From Saccharothrix sp. HUAS TT1 (GTDB lineage: Bacteria; Actinomycetota; Actinomycetes; Mycobacteriales; Pseudonocardiaceae), in the NCBI RefSeq assembly GCF_040744945.1, contig NZ_CP160453.1, forward strand, positions 3,534,001 to 3,598,000: 64,000 nt of DNA. Reading direction: 5' to 3'. Under the pieces are notes generated by a model. The model worked only from the letters and a program-made list of their open reading frames with translations, was not told the DNA's origin and ran no database searches. Made by a program: the position numbers and the translations under genes. Positions 1-8,195 of the stretch are shown piece by piece. Numbering within the stretch: position 1 is the first letter of the stretch; every line of letters begins with the position of its first letter.

Positions 1-230
1 GCGTGCTCATGCGCCGCGACGCCTACCAGTTCGCCGGACGGCACGGTCAGCAGCAGAACGCGCGGATCGGCCTCTGCCGCGCGGGGATCGAGACCCCAGT
101 CGAGCAGGTCCCGGCACACGAACCGCTCCACTTCCCGGTGCCACGCCTCGTCCCGGGCACACCGGAATTCCTCCAGGAGTCCCTTGTCGTCAGCGCACGC
201 CGTCCTGACCTTCCATCTCTCTCCCCTCAT
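1..230 (-). CDS. GNAT-like protein, N-terminal part (runs off window start)
   Basis: An open frame starts at the ATG at 230 and runs off the window edge with no stop. Its ATG overlaps the TGA of the gene upstream (ATGA, 227-230), so the two are probably translationally coupled. The 76 readable codons give a charged, helical start, and the last stretch (VLLLTVPSGELVGVAAHEH) resembles the first strand-turn-strand of a GNAT acetyltransferase core. That resemblance is the only functional clue. The acetyl-CoA-binding motif would lie outside the window, so the family is a guess while the gene itself is well supported by coupling and codon use. Confidence 0.5.
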   Translation of the reverse strand, partial: MRGERWKVRTACADDKGLLEEFRCARDEAWHREVERFVCRDLLDWGLDPRAAEADPRVLLLTVPSGELVGVAAHEH

Positions 231-1045
231 TCGTGGATGACCACGGGCACCGGGGCGAACAACGGCGCCGGAGTGCCGGACAAGCGCTCGGCGTCCTCCT
301 CGGTGATCGTGGTCGTGCGTGGGTCGGCGCGGTCGAACGGTGAGTACGGTTCCGCTGCCTCCGGCAGATCCAGGTCGACCGCCGGGACCACCTCGACCAT
401 TGCCTGGTCCCCTGTCAGCACGGTCCGCAGGACGACCGGGCCGCCGAGGAAGGCGCGGTGCGCGGCATCGAGCAGCGGACGGGGCAGGACGACATCCGGT
501 GATCGGCCGAGCTGCTTGATCCACGCCACGTCACCGCGCAGCTCCGAGACGTGGCCGTGGTGGACCAGCAGTAGTGCCAGTTCCCGTTCAACCGGTGAAC
601 CCGAGTCGGCCCAGGCCGGTTGGACGTGCCCGGTGGCCTGCGCCGCCGCTCGGACGAGGCGGGTGTTCAACCCCGGCGGGAGATCACCCGCCACCGCGGC
701 GCTCACCGCCTCGCGCGGCAGCTCCGCGAGGTGGTCGGCCAGGCGTCGGAAGACCTCGCCGCCCTCCAGTTCACGGGCCGCGCACGCCAGCTGCTCGGCC
801 TGCTCGAAGTAGCCGAGCCTGGCGCACACGGCGGCCCGCACGTTGAGCCTGCTGAAGAACCGCACCTGACCCTGCAACCGCCCCGAGCCGCGTGGGCGCA
901 CGGCCAGGCCCTCGGTCGCGCAGTGGCGCCTGCGCAACGTCCGGTAGGGGGCCTCGCTGGTCGGAGCGGCGCCTGGCTGGAAGGCGCGCACGACCTTGTC
1001 CCGGCTGACGATGGGCCATTCGGCGAGGGTGGTCATGGGTTTCAC
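227..1045 (-). CDS. Hypothetical protein coupled to the GNAT-like gene
   Basis: This 272-residue protein is not one I recognise. It starts at the ATG at 1045, with an alternative ATG at 1036. It is soluble, has no signal peptide or membrane segment, and is rich in Arg, Leu and Ala. A helical middle part (about residues 65-110, with RAAVCARLGYFEQAEQLACAA) resembles a TPR-like hairpin pair. The C-terminal third is acidic and Pro-rich and ends PAPLFAPVPVVIHE. Its stop overlaps the start of the GNAT-like gene by four bases, so it is the first gene of a two-gene unit. A helper or antitoxin-like role for the acetyltransferase is possible, but nothing in the sequence proves it. Confidence 0.6.
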   Translation of the reverse strand: MKPMTTLAEWPIVSRDKVVRAFQPGAAPTSEAPYRTLRRRHCATEGLAVRPRGSGRLQGQVRFFSRLNVRAAVCARLGYFEQAEQLACAARELEGGEVFRRLADHLAELPREAVSAAVAGDLPPGLNTRLVRAAAQATGHVQPAWADSGSPVERELALLLVHHGHVSELRGDVAWIKQLGRSPDVVLPRPLLDAAHRAFLGGPVVLRTVLTGDQAMVEVVPAVDLDLPEAAEPYSPFDRADPRTTTITEEDAERLSGTPAPLFAPVPVVIHE

Positions 1046-1146
1046 GGTACGGCTTCAGAGGCGTCGAATCAACGTCTCGATCAGGTGATGTCGGGTGGCA
1101 GCAGGGGAGGCTGAGGTACGTGCGGTGGGCGCGGGTGGGGTGAGTA

Positions 1147-1215
1147 GCCGGTCGGCCCGCTCGACCGGCCCGCAGACGCGGAACGGGGCAGGCGCGCCCC
1201 GGGGAAGGGCGCGCC
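1147..1215 (-). terminator. Two consecutive hairpins downstream of the metalloprotease
   Basis: Hairpin one pairs GCCGGTCG (1147-1154) with CGACCGGC (1162-1169). Hairpin two pairs GGCGCGCCC (1191-1199) with GGGCGCGCC (1207-1215) over a 7-base loop. They begin 11 bases after the stop of the minus-strand protease gene and lack a U tract, which is normal for terminators in GC-rich actinomycetes. They may also stop antisense reading from the other side. Confidence 0.55.
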
Positions 1216-1225
1216 CGCCCGGTCA

Positions 1226-1759
1226 TCAGTCGATCGTGGTGGCGCCGCTGTAGTTGCAGATGGAAGGCGCCATCACCTGCTGGGCGCTGCCCCAGCCGGC
1301 GCACTGGTACGAGGAGTGGCCGTACCAGTTGTGGCCGAACTCGTGCGCGGCCAGCAGGGCGTCGTCGTTCACGCCGCCCATGTAGAGCGCGATCCGCTGA
1401 CCCGCGCCCCAGTTGCAGCCCACCACGCGACTGCCGCCGCCGCAGTCGGTGATGTAGCCGTTGCGGCACTCCACCGGGGTGCCGCTGGAGCTCTCCGTCA
1501 GCCCGCTCCACGCCCGCGCGCCGGTGCGGATGGCCGACGCGTACGGCGAGCACGAGCTGAGGATGCGGTAGGTCCGCGCGTTCGGCACGGGCCACGCCGC
1601 GATCGTGGGCGGCGCGGTGACCACGTCCGCGGGGGCGGTGGCCAGCTCCACGACGCTCGTCGGGTGGCCTTCCCCGGCGAGCGCGGTCTGGGAGTTCGGT
1701 GCGACCAGGACGGCCACCACGAGCGCCAGCAGGGCAGGCGCCAAGAACAACTTCTTCAC
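1226..1759 (-). CDS. Small secreted metalloprotease, snapalysin-like
   Basis: This is a 177-residue secreted protein with a GTG start at 1759. A Sec signal peptide (MKKLFLAPALLALVVAVLVA, cleavage near SQTALA/G) is followed by a short Cys-containing domain. The zinc motif HEFGH lies at residues 139-143 (His139, Glu140, His143), with a plausible Met-turn VMAPS downstream, as in M7 snapalysins. Snapalysins carry HExxHxxGxxD; here the sequence after HEFGH is NWYGHSSY, one residue shorter, so the third ligand is probably His148. It stands alone, with hairpins downstream. Secreted milk-hydrolysing type proteolysis is the family role; the shortened zinc motif makes substrate and activity uncertain. 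Confidence 0.7.
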   Translation of the reverse strand: MKKLFLAPALLALVVAVLVAPNSQTALAGEGHPTSVVELATAPADVVTAPPTIAAWPVPNARTYRILSSCSPYASAIRTGARAWSGLTESSSGTPVECRNGYITDCGGGSRVVGCNWGAGQRIALYMGGVNDDALLAAHEFGHNWYGHSSYQCAGWGSAQQVMAPSICNYSGATTID

Positions 1760-1989
1760 GTTGTCCGCCTTTCGGGTGCAGGGAATCGACGTGTGCAGGG
1801 ACGTCGAAGCACTCGAAGTTACGGAACCATTCGCCGTCGATCAACCGGCATGAAGTGTGATTGATCCTCGGCTATTCGTCAATTCCTGCCACTGGCCAGG
1901 AAGAATGCGCACAGAAGAAGATCGAGAATAGTTTCGGTGTGAATTCAACAAGTCGGATGGCGTAGTGCCCCGGCCGTCCGTTCGGGTGA

Positions 1990-3771
1990 TCAGGCGGCCG
2001 AGAGCAGCTGGGCGAGGGCGGCGTCGATGCCGCGACCGTCCTCGACCACCGACAGCGTGCCGCCGGTCGACCTGGCCAGCTCGGACAGCGGCGCGCGCTC
2101 CGGGTCCGGCCCGATCGCGATGACGCTGACGTCGATGTCCTTGCCCGCCTGCTTCGCCGCACCCAGCTCGGCCGTCAGCTCCTGGAACGTCAGCCCGCCG
2201 TCGTTCGCCCCGTCGGTGAGCACCACGATCCGGTTGCGCTTGCCGTCCTGGTAGTCGGCCTGCACCCGCTGGTACAGCGCGAGCACGCTGGTGTAGAGCT
2301 GGGTGGCGCTCTGCGGCTGCAGCGCGGCCACGCCGTCCAGCAGCGCCTGCCGCTGCCCGGCGACCGGCCCGGTCGGCACGAGCTGCCGGTACGGCTTGTC
2401 GCCGTCGAGCTGCCGGGAGAACTCCCACAGCCCGAGCGATCCGGACACCGACCGGTTGACCTGCCCGGACAGCGCCTGCTTGAGCCAGTCCATCCGGCTG
2501 CGGCCGTCGCCGCCGGGTTCCTCCATCGACTTGGACGTGTCCACCAGCACGGTGACGACCTGGCCGTCGTCGGCGGTCGCCCACGCGGCCGAGATCTGCT
2601 GGGTGGTGTTGGCGTCGGCGGGCGCGAGGGTGTCGGTGACGGCGGCCCACCGGATGCCGGGCGACGGCTTGGGCCGCTCGGTGGTGGCCTCGACCCGCAG
2701 CCCCGCGCCGGCCAGGATCGCCTGCTGGGCGTCCTCCTGGAGGAACGCGCGGAACGCCTGCGCCGCGCGGACCTGGGCCTCGCCGACCCAGTCGCCGGCC
2801 AGCGGCACGAACGGGAAGTCGGCGATCGGCGTCGGTCCGCCCGCCGCGACCCCGTACAGGGGCTGCGCGGGCGCGGCGCCGCCGTCCTTGCCGGTGTTGT
2901 GCCGGTACAGGTCCACCTCGAACACCGGGACCGCGCTGAAGCCCGCCGCGTTCACCGCCGGGTCGGCGCTCAGCGACTTCAACGCCTCCCAGGTGACCGT
3001 GGGCGCCTGCTCGGGCGTGGCCGACGCCAGCCTGCTCATCGTGCTCTTCACCGGGTCCAGCGCCAGCACGTCGGTGGTGACCGGGCCCCTGCCCTCGGGG
3101 CTCGCGCCCGCCAGCGCCGACTGCACGGCCATCGCGGTGGCCGCGTTGCGCGCCGGGTCGGGCATGGCGACGCTGAACCGGCCCCACTCGGGGTGGCCGA
3201 ACCGGCTCCAGCCGTCGGCCGCGCCCGCCAGGTCCGGCAGGTCGGTCCAGCGGAACCCGGAGCCCGCCTGCACCGCCTGCGCCGGCTCCTGGTGCAGGGC
3301 GAGCAGCACCGGGCTGGTCGCGATCGACTCGGGCACGGCGCCGAGCAGGGTGGCGTTCTGCGCGCCGAGCCGGTCGGCCCACAGCGTCGAGTCGGTGATC
3401 CAGGCGTGCGGGCGCTCGCCGATCTCGGCGGTGTCCCACTCCTGGGTCAGGCCCTGGAGCACGACCTCGGAGTCGATCGACTGGACCTCGACCTGGATGC
3501 AGTGGTCGTAGACGACGGGGTGCTGCCTGCTCCACTCCTCGGCGACCTGCTTGACGGCCTCGGCCACGCTGGGCGTCGCGGCGACCCTGAGCAGCGCCTC
3601 GCCCTCGTTGCAGTCACCGGCCTGCGCGGCGGCCCGGCGTTCCACGATGTCGCCGACCCAGCTCCAGCCGAGCCAGCCGAGCACCACCAGGGCGACCAGG
3701 CCGACGATGGCCACCGGCCACTTCGCGATGCCGCGCCGCACCTTCGTCCGCAGCGCGCGGTGTCGAGACAT
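1990..3771 (-). CDS. Membrane-anchored substrate-binding plus VWA domain protein
   Basis: This 593-residue protein has a short basic cytoplasmic start, one membrane segment (about residues 18-37) and a large extracellular part. Residues about 55-380 look like a periplasmic-binding-protein fold (type 2, extracellular solute-binding). Residues about 400-590 form a von Willebrand factor A domain whose MIDAS motif is visible as VDTSKS, with Asp411 first. This two-domain architecture is common in actinobacteria, where its ligand is unknown. The start ATG at 3771 is preceded by a purine-rich stretch. It stands alone on its strand with about 110 bases before the next gene. A role in surface metal or ligand sensing is inference. 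Confidence 0.8.
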   Translation of the reverse strand: MSRHRALRTKVRRGIAKWPVAIVGLVALVVLGWLGWSWVGDIVERRAAAQAGDCNEGEALLRVAATPSVAEAVKQVAEEWSRQHPVVYDHCIQVEVQSIDSEVVLQGLTQEWDTAEIGERPHAWITDSTLWADRLGAQNATLLGAVPESIATSPVLLALHQEPAQAVQAGSGFRWTDLPDLAGAADGWSRFGHPEWGRFSVAMPDPARNAATAMAVQSALAGASPEGRGPVTTDVLALDPVKSTMSRLASATPEQAPTVTWEALKSLSADPAVNAAGFSAVPVFEVDLYRHNTGKDGGAAPAQPLYGVAAGGPTPIADFPFVPLAGDWVGEAQVRAAQAFRAFLQEDAQQAILAGAGLRVEATTERPKPSPGIRWAAVTDTLAPADANTTQQISAAWATADDGQVVTVLVDTSKSMEEPGGDGRSRMDWLKQALSGQVNRSVSGSLGLWEFSRQLDGDKPYRQLVPTGPVAGQRQALLDGVAALQPQSATQLYTSVLALYQRVQADYQDGKRNRIVVLTDGANDGGLTFQELTAELGAAKQAGKDIDVSVIAIGPDPERAPLSELARSTGGTLSVVEDGRGIDAALAQLLSAA

Positions 3772-3883
3772 CGTCTTCCTCTCAGGCGTCCGGCAGCGTG
3801 CCGCCGGCGACGTGCGGCTGGCGAATCCCGACCGGCGCCACGCTAACAGGTGACGTCTGGGGAAAAGGTGAAGTGACTCCGGG

Positions 3884-4768
3884 TTATCGGGTGGTGACGA
3901 GCCCGGCGGTGAGCGCTTCGGTCAGCTCGATCAACCGGGCTCTCAGCGGCGCGGCCTGCTCGGCGAACGCGCTCTGCTGCCGGACGTACTCGGCGCGGCC
4001 CTCGGCCGTTTCCACCGGCACCGGCTCGTAGCCCAGCCCGGCCAGGTCGTACGGACTGGCCCGCATGTCCAGCTCGCGAATCCGCAGCGCCAGTTCGAAG
4101 CAGTCCGCGACCAGCTCCGACGGCGTCGCCGGGTCCAGCTTGTAAGCCCATTTGAAAAGATCCATATTTGCGTGCAAACAGCCTGGTTGTTCCAGTTCGA
4201 CCTGCGTTTCCCGGGTCGGCTGCAGCGTGTTGCGCGGCCGGGCGTCGGGGGTGAAGAAGCGGAACGCGTCGAAGTGCCCGCACTGCACCCGCTGCGACTC
4301 GACCACCCGGTCGGTGCCCGCGCCGCCCAGCCGCAGCGGCCACGCGTCGTGCCGCACCTGGTCCGGTCGCTGCCGGTAGACCATCGCCCACTCGTGCAAG
4401 CCGAAGCAGCCGAGCCGGGGCGCGCGGCTCGCGGTGGCGGCCAGCAGCCTGCCCGCGAACTCCACGGTGTTGGCCCGCTCCCGGGCGAACGCCTCGACGT
4501 CCAGCGTCACACCGTCGGGGGTACGCCGGTAGACGGACCACTTCAGGTACGCGTGCGCGGCGTCACCTTCGAGGACCACGCCGGGACCGGGGTGCCAGCG
4601 CTCCAGCCGGGACGGGCGGTGCGAGTAGTAGGAGAACAGGAAGTCCAGCACCGGGTGCTTGGCGCCGGCGGCCTTGCGCTCGTGGTGCGGGCCGGTCCAC
4701 CGCCGCACCCGGTCCGCGTGCGCGGCACGGCGCGCGGTCCACTCCGACTCCGGCAGCACGACACCCAC
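3884..4768 (-). CDS. 3-methyladenine DNA glycosylase-annotated family protein
   Basis: This is a 294-residue soluble protein. I chose the GTG at 4768, six bases after the preceding stop, because homologues begin near this point (VLPESEWTARRAAHADR) and the frame further upstream belongs to the ArsR gene. Conserved-looking blocks include KHPVLDFLFSYYSHRPSRL, CFGLHEWAMVYR and the C-terminal PYDLAGLGYEPVPVET. Actinobacterial relatives are routinely called 3-methyladenine DNA glycosylase, but I cannot see a classical HhH-GPD or AAG active site, so that name is a transferred label. It follows the ArsR-type gene closely and is probably cotranscribed. Confidence 0.65.
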   Translation of the reverse strand: MGVVLPESEWTARRAAHADRVRRWTGPHHERKAAGAKHPVLDFLFSYYSHRPSRLERWHPGPGVVLEGDAAHAYLKWSVYRRTPDGVTLDVEAFARERANTVEFAGRLLAATASRAPRLGCFGLHEWAMVYRQRPDQVRHDAWPLRLGGAGTDRVVESQRVQCGHFDAFRFFTPDARPRNTLQPTRETQVELEQPGCLHANMDLFKWAYKLDPATPSELVADCFELALRIRELDMRASPYDLAGLGYEPVPVETAEGRAEYVRQQSAFAEQAAPLRARLIELTEALTAGLVTTR

Positions 4769-4773
4769 GGCGA

Positions 4774-5661
4774 TCAGGGTACTTCGCCCCGGACCAGCGC
4801 CAACGCCAGCCCGGTGCGCAGCGACACCACCTCGCGGCCCTCGCGGCGGCTGACCGCGAGACCCGCCGCGCGCAGCACGGCCAGGTGCTGGGACACCGCG
4901 CCCACCGTCACGCCGAGCCGGGTGGCCAGCTCGGTCACGGTGCTGGGCCGCTCCAGCTCGTGCAGCAGCCGGGCGCGGGTCGGGCCGACCAACCGGGCCA
5001 GCGCGCCGTGCGTCGGCGCGTCCGACCGCTCCCACAGCGAGCCGAAGCCGTGCGCGGGGTAGCAGAGCGCCAGCCGGACGGGGCTGTCCCGGAGGTAGGC
5101 GTGCGGCCAGGTGAACGCCGACGGCACCAGCACGAGGTCCCGCTCGCCGACGTCGACGGTCCGGTCGGCCACGGTCAGGTGCGGGTAGTCGTGCGACACG
5201 TCGGGGTGCAGCTCGGCCAGCACGGTCGGTCCGCCCGCCTCGACCAGCCGCCGACCGCGCCGCTCGACGTCACCCTGGAGGACGCCCTCCAGGCGCGGCC
5301 AGATCGGGGCGATGATCGCGTCGTGCACGGCGCGCAGGCGTTCCTGCACGGCGGCGATGGCGGTCGCCGGCAGCGGGTGCCCGACCGCCGCCGCGACCCG
5401 CTCCGGGGTGGCCTTGGTGATGGCGTCGATCTCCACGCCGACCCGCTCCGACCGCACGCCGGGCGTCGGGATCAGGAACTCCGGCACCACCGGCCGGGTC
5501 ACCAGGACGTGCAGCAGCGACCGGTCCTCGCCCAGGTCCGCGAGGCGTTCCTCGGCCCACGCGGCCCAGCGCTGGTGCACGGGGGAGAGGCCGGGCGCGG
5601 CCAGCACGCGCAGGCCGGCGATCGTCTCCCACAGCGGTGAGACGGAGAAGCGGAGGGCCAT
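4774..5661 (-). CDS. ArsR-type winged-helix regulator with N-terminal sensor domain
   Basis: This is a 295-residue protein starting at the ATG at 5661. The C-terminal about 80 residues form a winged HTH of ArsR type (RLVGPTRARLLHELERP, then TVTELATRLGVTVGAVSQHLAVLRAAGLAV with the recognition helix). The N-terminal 200 residues have the actinobacterial DUF5937-like look (LRFSVSPLWETIAGLRVL). It is divergent from an MFS exporter 59 bases away, so it probably represses that exporter and itself from the shared promoter region. It runs directly into the glycosylase-like gene. The ligand is unknown. Confidence 0.8.
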   Translation of the reverse strand: MALRFSVSPLWETIAGLRVLAAPGLSPVHQRWAAWAEERLADLGEDRSLLHVLVTRPVVPEFLIPTPGVRSERVGVEIDAITKATPERVAAAVGHPLPATAIAAVQERLRAVHDAIIAPIWPRLEGVLQGDVERRGRRLVEAGGPTVLAELHPDVSHDYPHLTVADRTVDVGERDLVLVPSAFTWPHAYLRDSPVRLALCYPAHGFGSLWERSDAPTHGALARLVGPTRARLLHELERPSTVTELATRLGVTVGAVSQHLAVLRAAGLAVSRREGREVVSLRTGLALALVRGEVP

Positions 5662-5720
5662 GGGTTCACTCCACGCTAAAACGTCGGCTGCCGCCAGTGG
5701 GTGTTGGCAGGGTGTGGACC

Positions 5721-6926
5721 ATGTCCAGGGGGTGGGTGCGGCTGCAGGCCGTCGCGGTGTCCGGTTCGGTGGCCGAGGGCCTGATGCTGGCGGTGCTGCC
5801 GTGGATCGCGGCCACGATCACCACCGACCCGCGGGAGCTGTCGCTGGTCAACACGGTGGGTCAGGCGCCGTGGCTGCTGTTCTCGCTGTTCGCCGGTGTG
5901 CTCATCGACCGGGTGCGGCGCAGTGTGGTGCTCGCGTCGGCGTACGCGGTGCAGGGGTGCGTGGCGCTGGCGCTCGCGGTGGCCGGGGTGACCGACTCGC
6001 TGAGCCTGCCGCTGCTGGTGGTCATCGCGTTCGTGGTGACGTCGGCGCAGGTGCTCGGTGACGGCGCGACCGGCGCGCTGCTGCCCGAGGTGGTGGAGCC
6101 CGGCCGGCTGGCGAAGGCCAACACGCGGCTGATCCTGATCGACCGGGGCGCGGTGCAGTTCATCGTGCCGCCGGTGGCGGGCTTCCTGGTGGCGTTCGGC
6201 CTCGGCACCCCCGCGTGGCTCGCCTTCGCGGCGGCGCTGGTGGCGTTGGCGCTGGTCAAGGGGCTGCGGTCGGCCGCGGTGACGCCGTCGACCAAGCACC
6301 CGCTGCGCGATGTCGCGGAGGGGCTGAAGTTCCTGGTCGGGACGCGGCTGCTGCTGTCGATCACGGTGGCGGTGGCGCTCGGGTCGTTCGCGGCGAGCGC
6401 GGTGATGGCGATGTTCGTGCTGTACGCGCAGGAGGTGCTGAAGCTCGACGCGGTCGGTTACGGCGTGATGCTGGCCGTGACGGCCGCGGGGTGGGTGGCG
6501 TCGTCGTTCGTGGTCGGGTGGGTGGTGGACCGGCTCGGCTACTCGTGGTCGATGAGGCTCGGGCAGGTCGGCATGGTGGTGACGCTGGCGCTGGTCGCCG
6601 TCCTGCCGCCGTGGGCGTGGGCGGTCGGGGTGGTGATGTTCGCGCAGTCGGCGGTCGTGATGGTGTGGAACGTCTGCTCGCAGTCCAGCCGGCAGCGGTT
6701 CACCCCGCCCGCGCTGCTGGGCCGGGTGCTGACCAGCCACCGCGCGCTGGCCTGGGGGCTGACCCCGCTGGGCGCCCTGGCGGGCGGCTTCGTCGCCGCC
6801 GGCTTCGGCCTGCGCGCGGTGTGGGTGGTGGGGGCGTCGATCCAGGTCGCCGCCCTGGCCGTGGCGTGGGTCGGCCTCTCGCCGCGGGCGTTCCGGGAGG
6901 CGGAGCTGACGGCCGCGAGCCGGTGA
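5721..6926 (+). CDS. MFS transporter
   Basis: This is a 401-residue integral membrane protein. I chose the ATG at 5721, with GGCAGGG upstream; a frame extension to 5637 would run into the divergent gene. Roughly twelve hydrophobic segments are visible, with a short basic loop after the second segment (GVLIDRVRRSVV) that matches the MFS signature loop, and a typical DRLGYSWSMRLGQ loop in the second half. It belongs to the drug/macrolide-efflux type (MFS_3-like). Its divergent neighbour is an ArsR-type regulator, the usual arrangement for an inducible exporter. Confidence 0.82.
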   Translation: MSRGWVRLQAVAVSGSVAEGLMLAVLPWIAATITTDPRELSLVNTVGQAPWLLFSLFAGVLIDRVRRSVVLASAYAVQGCVALALAVAGVTDSLSLPLLVVIAFVVTSAQVLGDGATGALLPEVVEPGRLAKANTRLILIDRGAVQFIVPPVAGFLVAFGLGTPAWLAFAAALVALALVKGLRSAAVTPSTKHPLRDVAEGLKFLVGTRLLLSITVAVALGSFAASAVMAMFVLYAQEVLKLDAVGYGVMLAVTAAGWVASSFVVGWVVDRLGYSWSMRLGQVGMVVTLALVAVLPPWAWAVGVVMFAQSAVVMVWNVCSQSSRQRFTPPALLGRVLTSHRALAWGLTPLGALAGGFVAAGFGLRAVWVVGASIQVAALAVAWVGLSPRAFREAELTAASR

Positions 6927-6941
6927 GGCCCGGTCGTGGCG

Positions 6942-7211
6942 TCAGACCGGCGGGACCAGGCCGGGGAACTTGCGGGCGCCGGCGCAGTGCGGGCACTCGC
7001 GGCCGTTGTCGACGGTGCGGGGCGCGCCGCCGATCACGGCCGACGTCGGGTTGGCGATGAAGCCCGCGCCGCCGCACAGGTGGCAGATGGTGCGCGGTTC
7101 CGAGGTGACGCCGAACAGGTCGTCCTCGTCCTCGACGTCATCGTCGTCGAAACCGTCCTCGTCCTCTTCCGGGTCGAAGTCGTCCTCGTCGTCGTCCTCA
7201 CGCGGCTCCAC
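6942..7211 (-). CDS. Small acidic zinc-ribbon protein
   Basis: This is an 89-residue protein that I start at the GTG at 7211. The first 35 residues are almost entirely Asp and Glu (EDDDEDDF, EDEDGFDDDD). The second half holds two Cys pairs, CHLCGGAG and CPHCAGAR, spaced like half of a DnaJ-type zinc-binding domain. No J domain is present. The protein could be a zinc-bound adaptor that contacts nucleic acid or a basic partner; this is inference. It is convergent with the MFS gene, with only 15 bases between the stops, and its own promoter must lie in the 100 bases shared with the LmbU-type gene. Confidence 0.65.
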   Translation of the reverse strand: MEPREDDDEDDFDPEEDEDGFDDDDVEDEDDLFGVTSEPRTICHLCGGAGFIANPTSAVIGGAPRTVDNGRECPHCAGARKFPGLVPPV

Positions 7212-7367
7212 GTGACCAACCGTAGTCGGGCGGGGTGGGCCGTGCGCCGTCGGACCGGGTTCGAGGTGGGTGGTGGGGAGCGGTGGGAGCGGGTGTGAGC
7301 GGAAGTTGATCGGTGTGTGAGGACCCCTGCGGTAGCAATGAAGCTCAACGCGGATCAGGGGGAGCAA

Positions 7368-8150
7368 GTGGACAAGGTGAACGCAGTGCCGCGCCGTCGT
7401 CCCGCTGGCGCGGTCGAAGGCCGGATCCTCACCACACCGGTGGGCCTGGCGTTCCCGCGGGACGTCACGTTCGAGTCGTGGGAGCAGGCGGGGCAGCGGA
7501 TCTCGCGCATCGCCAGTTCGTCGGCGTGGTACCTGGGCGACTGGCTCGTCTTCGGCCAGGACAAGTACACCGATCGTTACCGCCGGGCGGTCGAAGCTGT
7601 GGGGCTCGACTACCAGACGTTGCGCAACTACGCGTGGATCGCGCGCAAGTTCGAGGCGTCCCGGCGCCGTCCGGGGCTGCCGTTCCAGCACCACGCGGAG
7701 GTCGCGGCGCTGCCGCCGGCCGAGCAGGACAAGTGGCTCGACCTCGCGGAGCGCGAGGGCTGGTCGCGCACGGTGCTGCGGCGGTCGCTGCGGGAGAGCC
7801 GGGACCCCGGCTCGAAGTCGCTGCGCGCGGTGATGCCGCGGGTGAGCGCGGGCAGCGAGGCGGTGGACCGGTGGCGGCGGGCCGCGATGGCCGCCAACTC
7901 CGACTTCGAGGCGTGGATCGTGGCCGCGCTGGACCGGGCCGCGGACGAGGACCTGGAACTGGTCAGCGTGCCGTCGTTCGCGGAGTCGGGGCCGGCGGGG
8001 TCGGGACCGGCTGGACCGGGGTTGGCTGGATCAGGGTTGGCCGGGTCGGGGTTGGCAGGGGCAGGGCCGGCCGGGTCGGTCGAGCGGGAGGAGAAGCGCG
8101 AGTCGGGGCGGGAGCTGATCGGCCTGCCCGCGGTGCGACCCGCGTCGTGA
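7368..8150 (+). CDS. LmbU-family transcriptional regulator
   Basis: This is a 260-residue protein from the GTG at 7368, chosen because AGGGGGAG lies just upstream. In-frame alternatives are ATG 7338 and GTG 7317. The LmbU/NovE block is clear: LAFPRDVTFESWEQAGQRI, SAWYLGDWLVFGQDKYTDRY, YAWIARKFEASRRRPGLPF, HHAEVAALPPAEQDKWLDLA and EGWSRTVLRRSLRES. LmbU and NovE are pathway activators in lincomycin and novobiocin clusters and bind DNA through an unusual HTH. No antibiotic biosynthetic genes lie nearby, so this is an orphan or global copy. The C-terminus carries a tandem pentapeptide repeat (7986-8075) absent from the characterised family members I know. Confidence 0.85.
   Translation: MDKVNAVPRRRPAGAVEGRILTTPVGLAFPRDVTFESWEQAGQRISRIASSSAWYLGDWLVFGQDKYTDRYRRAVEAVGLDYQTLRNYAWIARKFEASRRRPGLPFQHHAEVAALPPAEQDKWLDLAEREGWSRTVLRRSLRESRDPGSKSLRAVMPRVSAGSEAVDRWRRAAMAANSDFEAWIVAALDRAADEDLELVSVPSFAESGPAGSGPAGPGLAGSGLAGSGLAGAGPAGSVEREEKRESGRELIGLPAVRPAS
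7986..8075 (+). repeat. Six 15-base tandem units coding xGxAG pentapeptides
   Basis: Six in-frame 15-base units encode SGPAG, SGPAG, PGLAG, SGLAG, SGLAG and AGPAG inside the tail of the LmbU-type regulator. Units differ at several third positions, so this is an older expansion, not a fresh slippage event. Confidence 0.9.
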
Positions 8151-8156
8151 GCCGGT

Positions 8157-8193
8157 GGTGGTGCGGGCGCCGAGGGCCGGCGCCCGCACCACC
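8157..8193. terminator. Bidirectional terminator, 15-bp perfect stem
   Basis: GGTGGTGCGGGCGCC (8157-8171) pairs perfectly with GGCGCCCGCACCACC (8179-8193) over a 7-base loop. It lies exactly between two convergent genes, seven bases after one stop and two bases from the other, so it serves both. Confidence 0.9.
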
Positions 8194-8195
8194 CC

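Noticed and set aside
6900..6960. Terminator between the MFS and zinc-ribbon genes
   Set aside because: Only short imperfect pairings are visible in the 15-base gap; I could not defend a hairpin.
7986..8075. Tandem repeats as a possible CRISPR or minisatellite locus
   Set aside because: The units are in frame within the LmbU-type gene, have no spacers and encode a Gly/Ala-rich tail.
7368..8150. LmbU-type gene as the marker of an antibiotic biosynthetic cluster
   Set aside because: No polyketide, peptide-synthetase, terpene or tailoring cluster is present around it; neighbours are housekeeping and transport genes.
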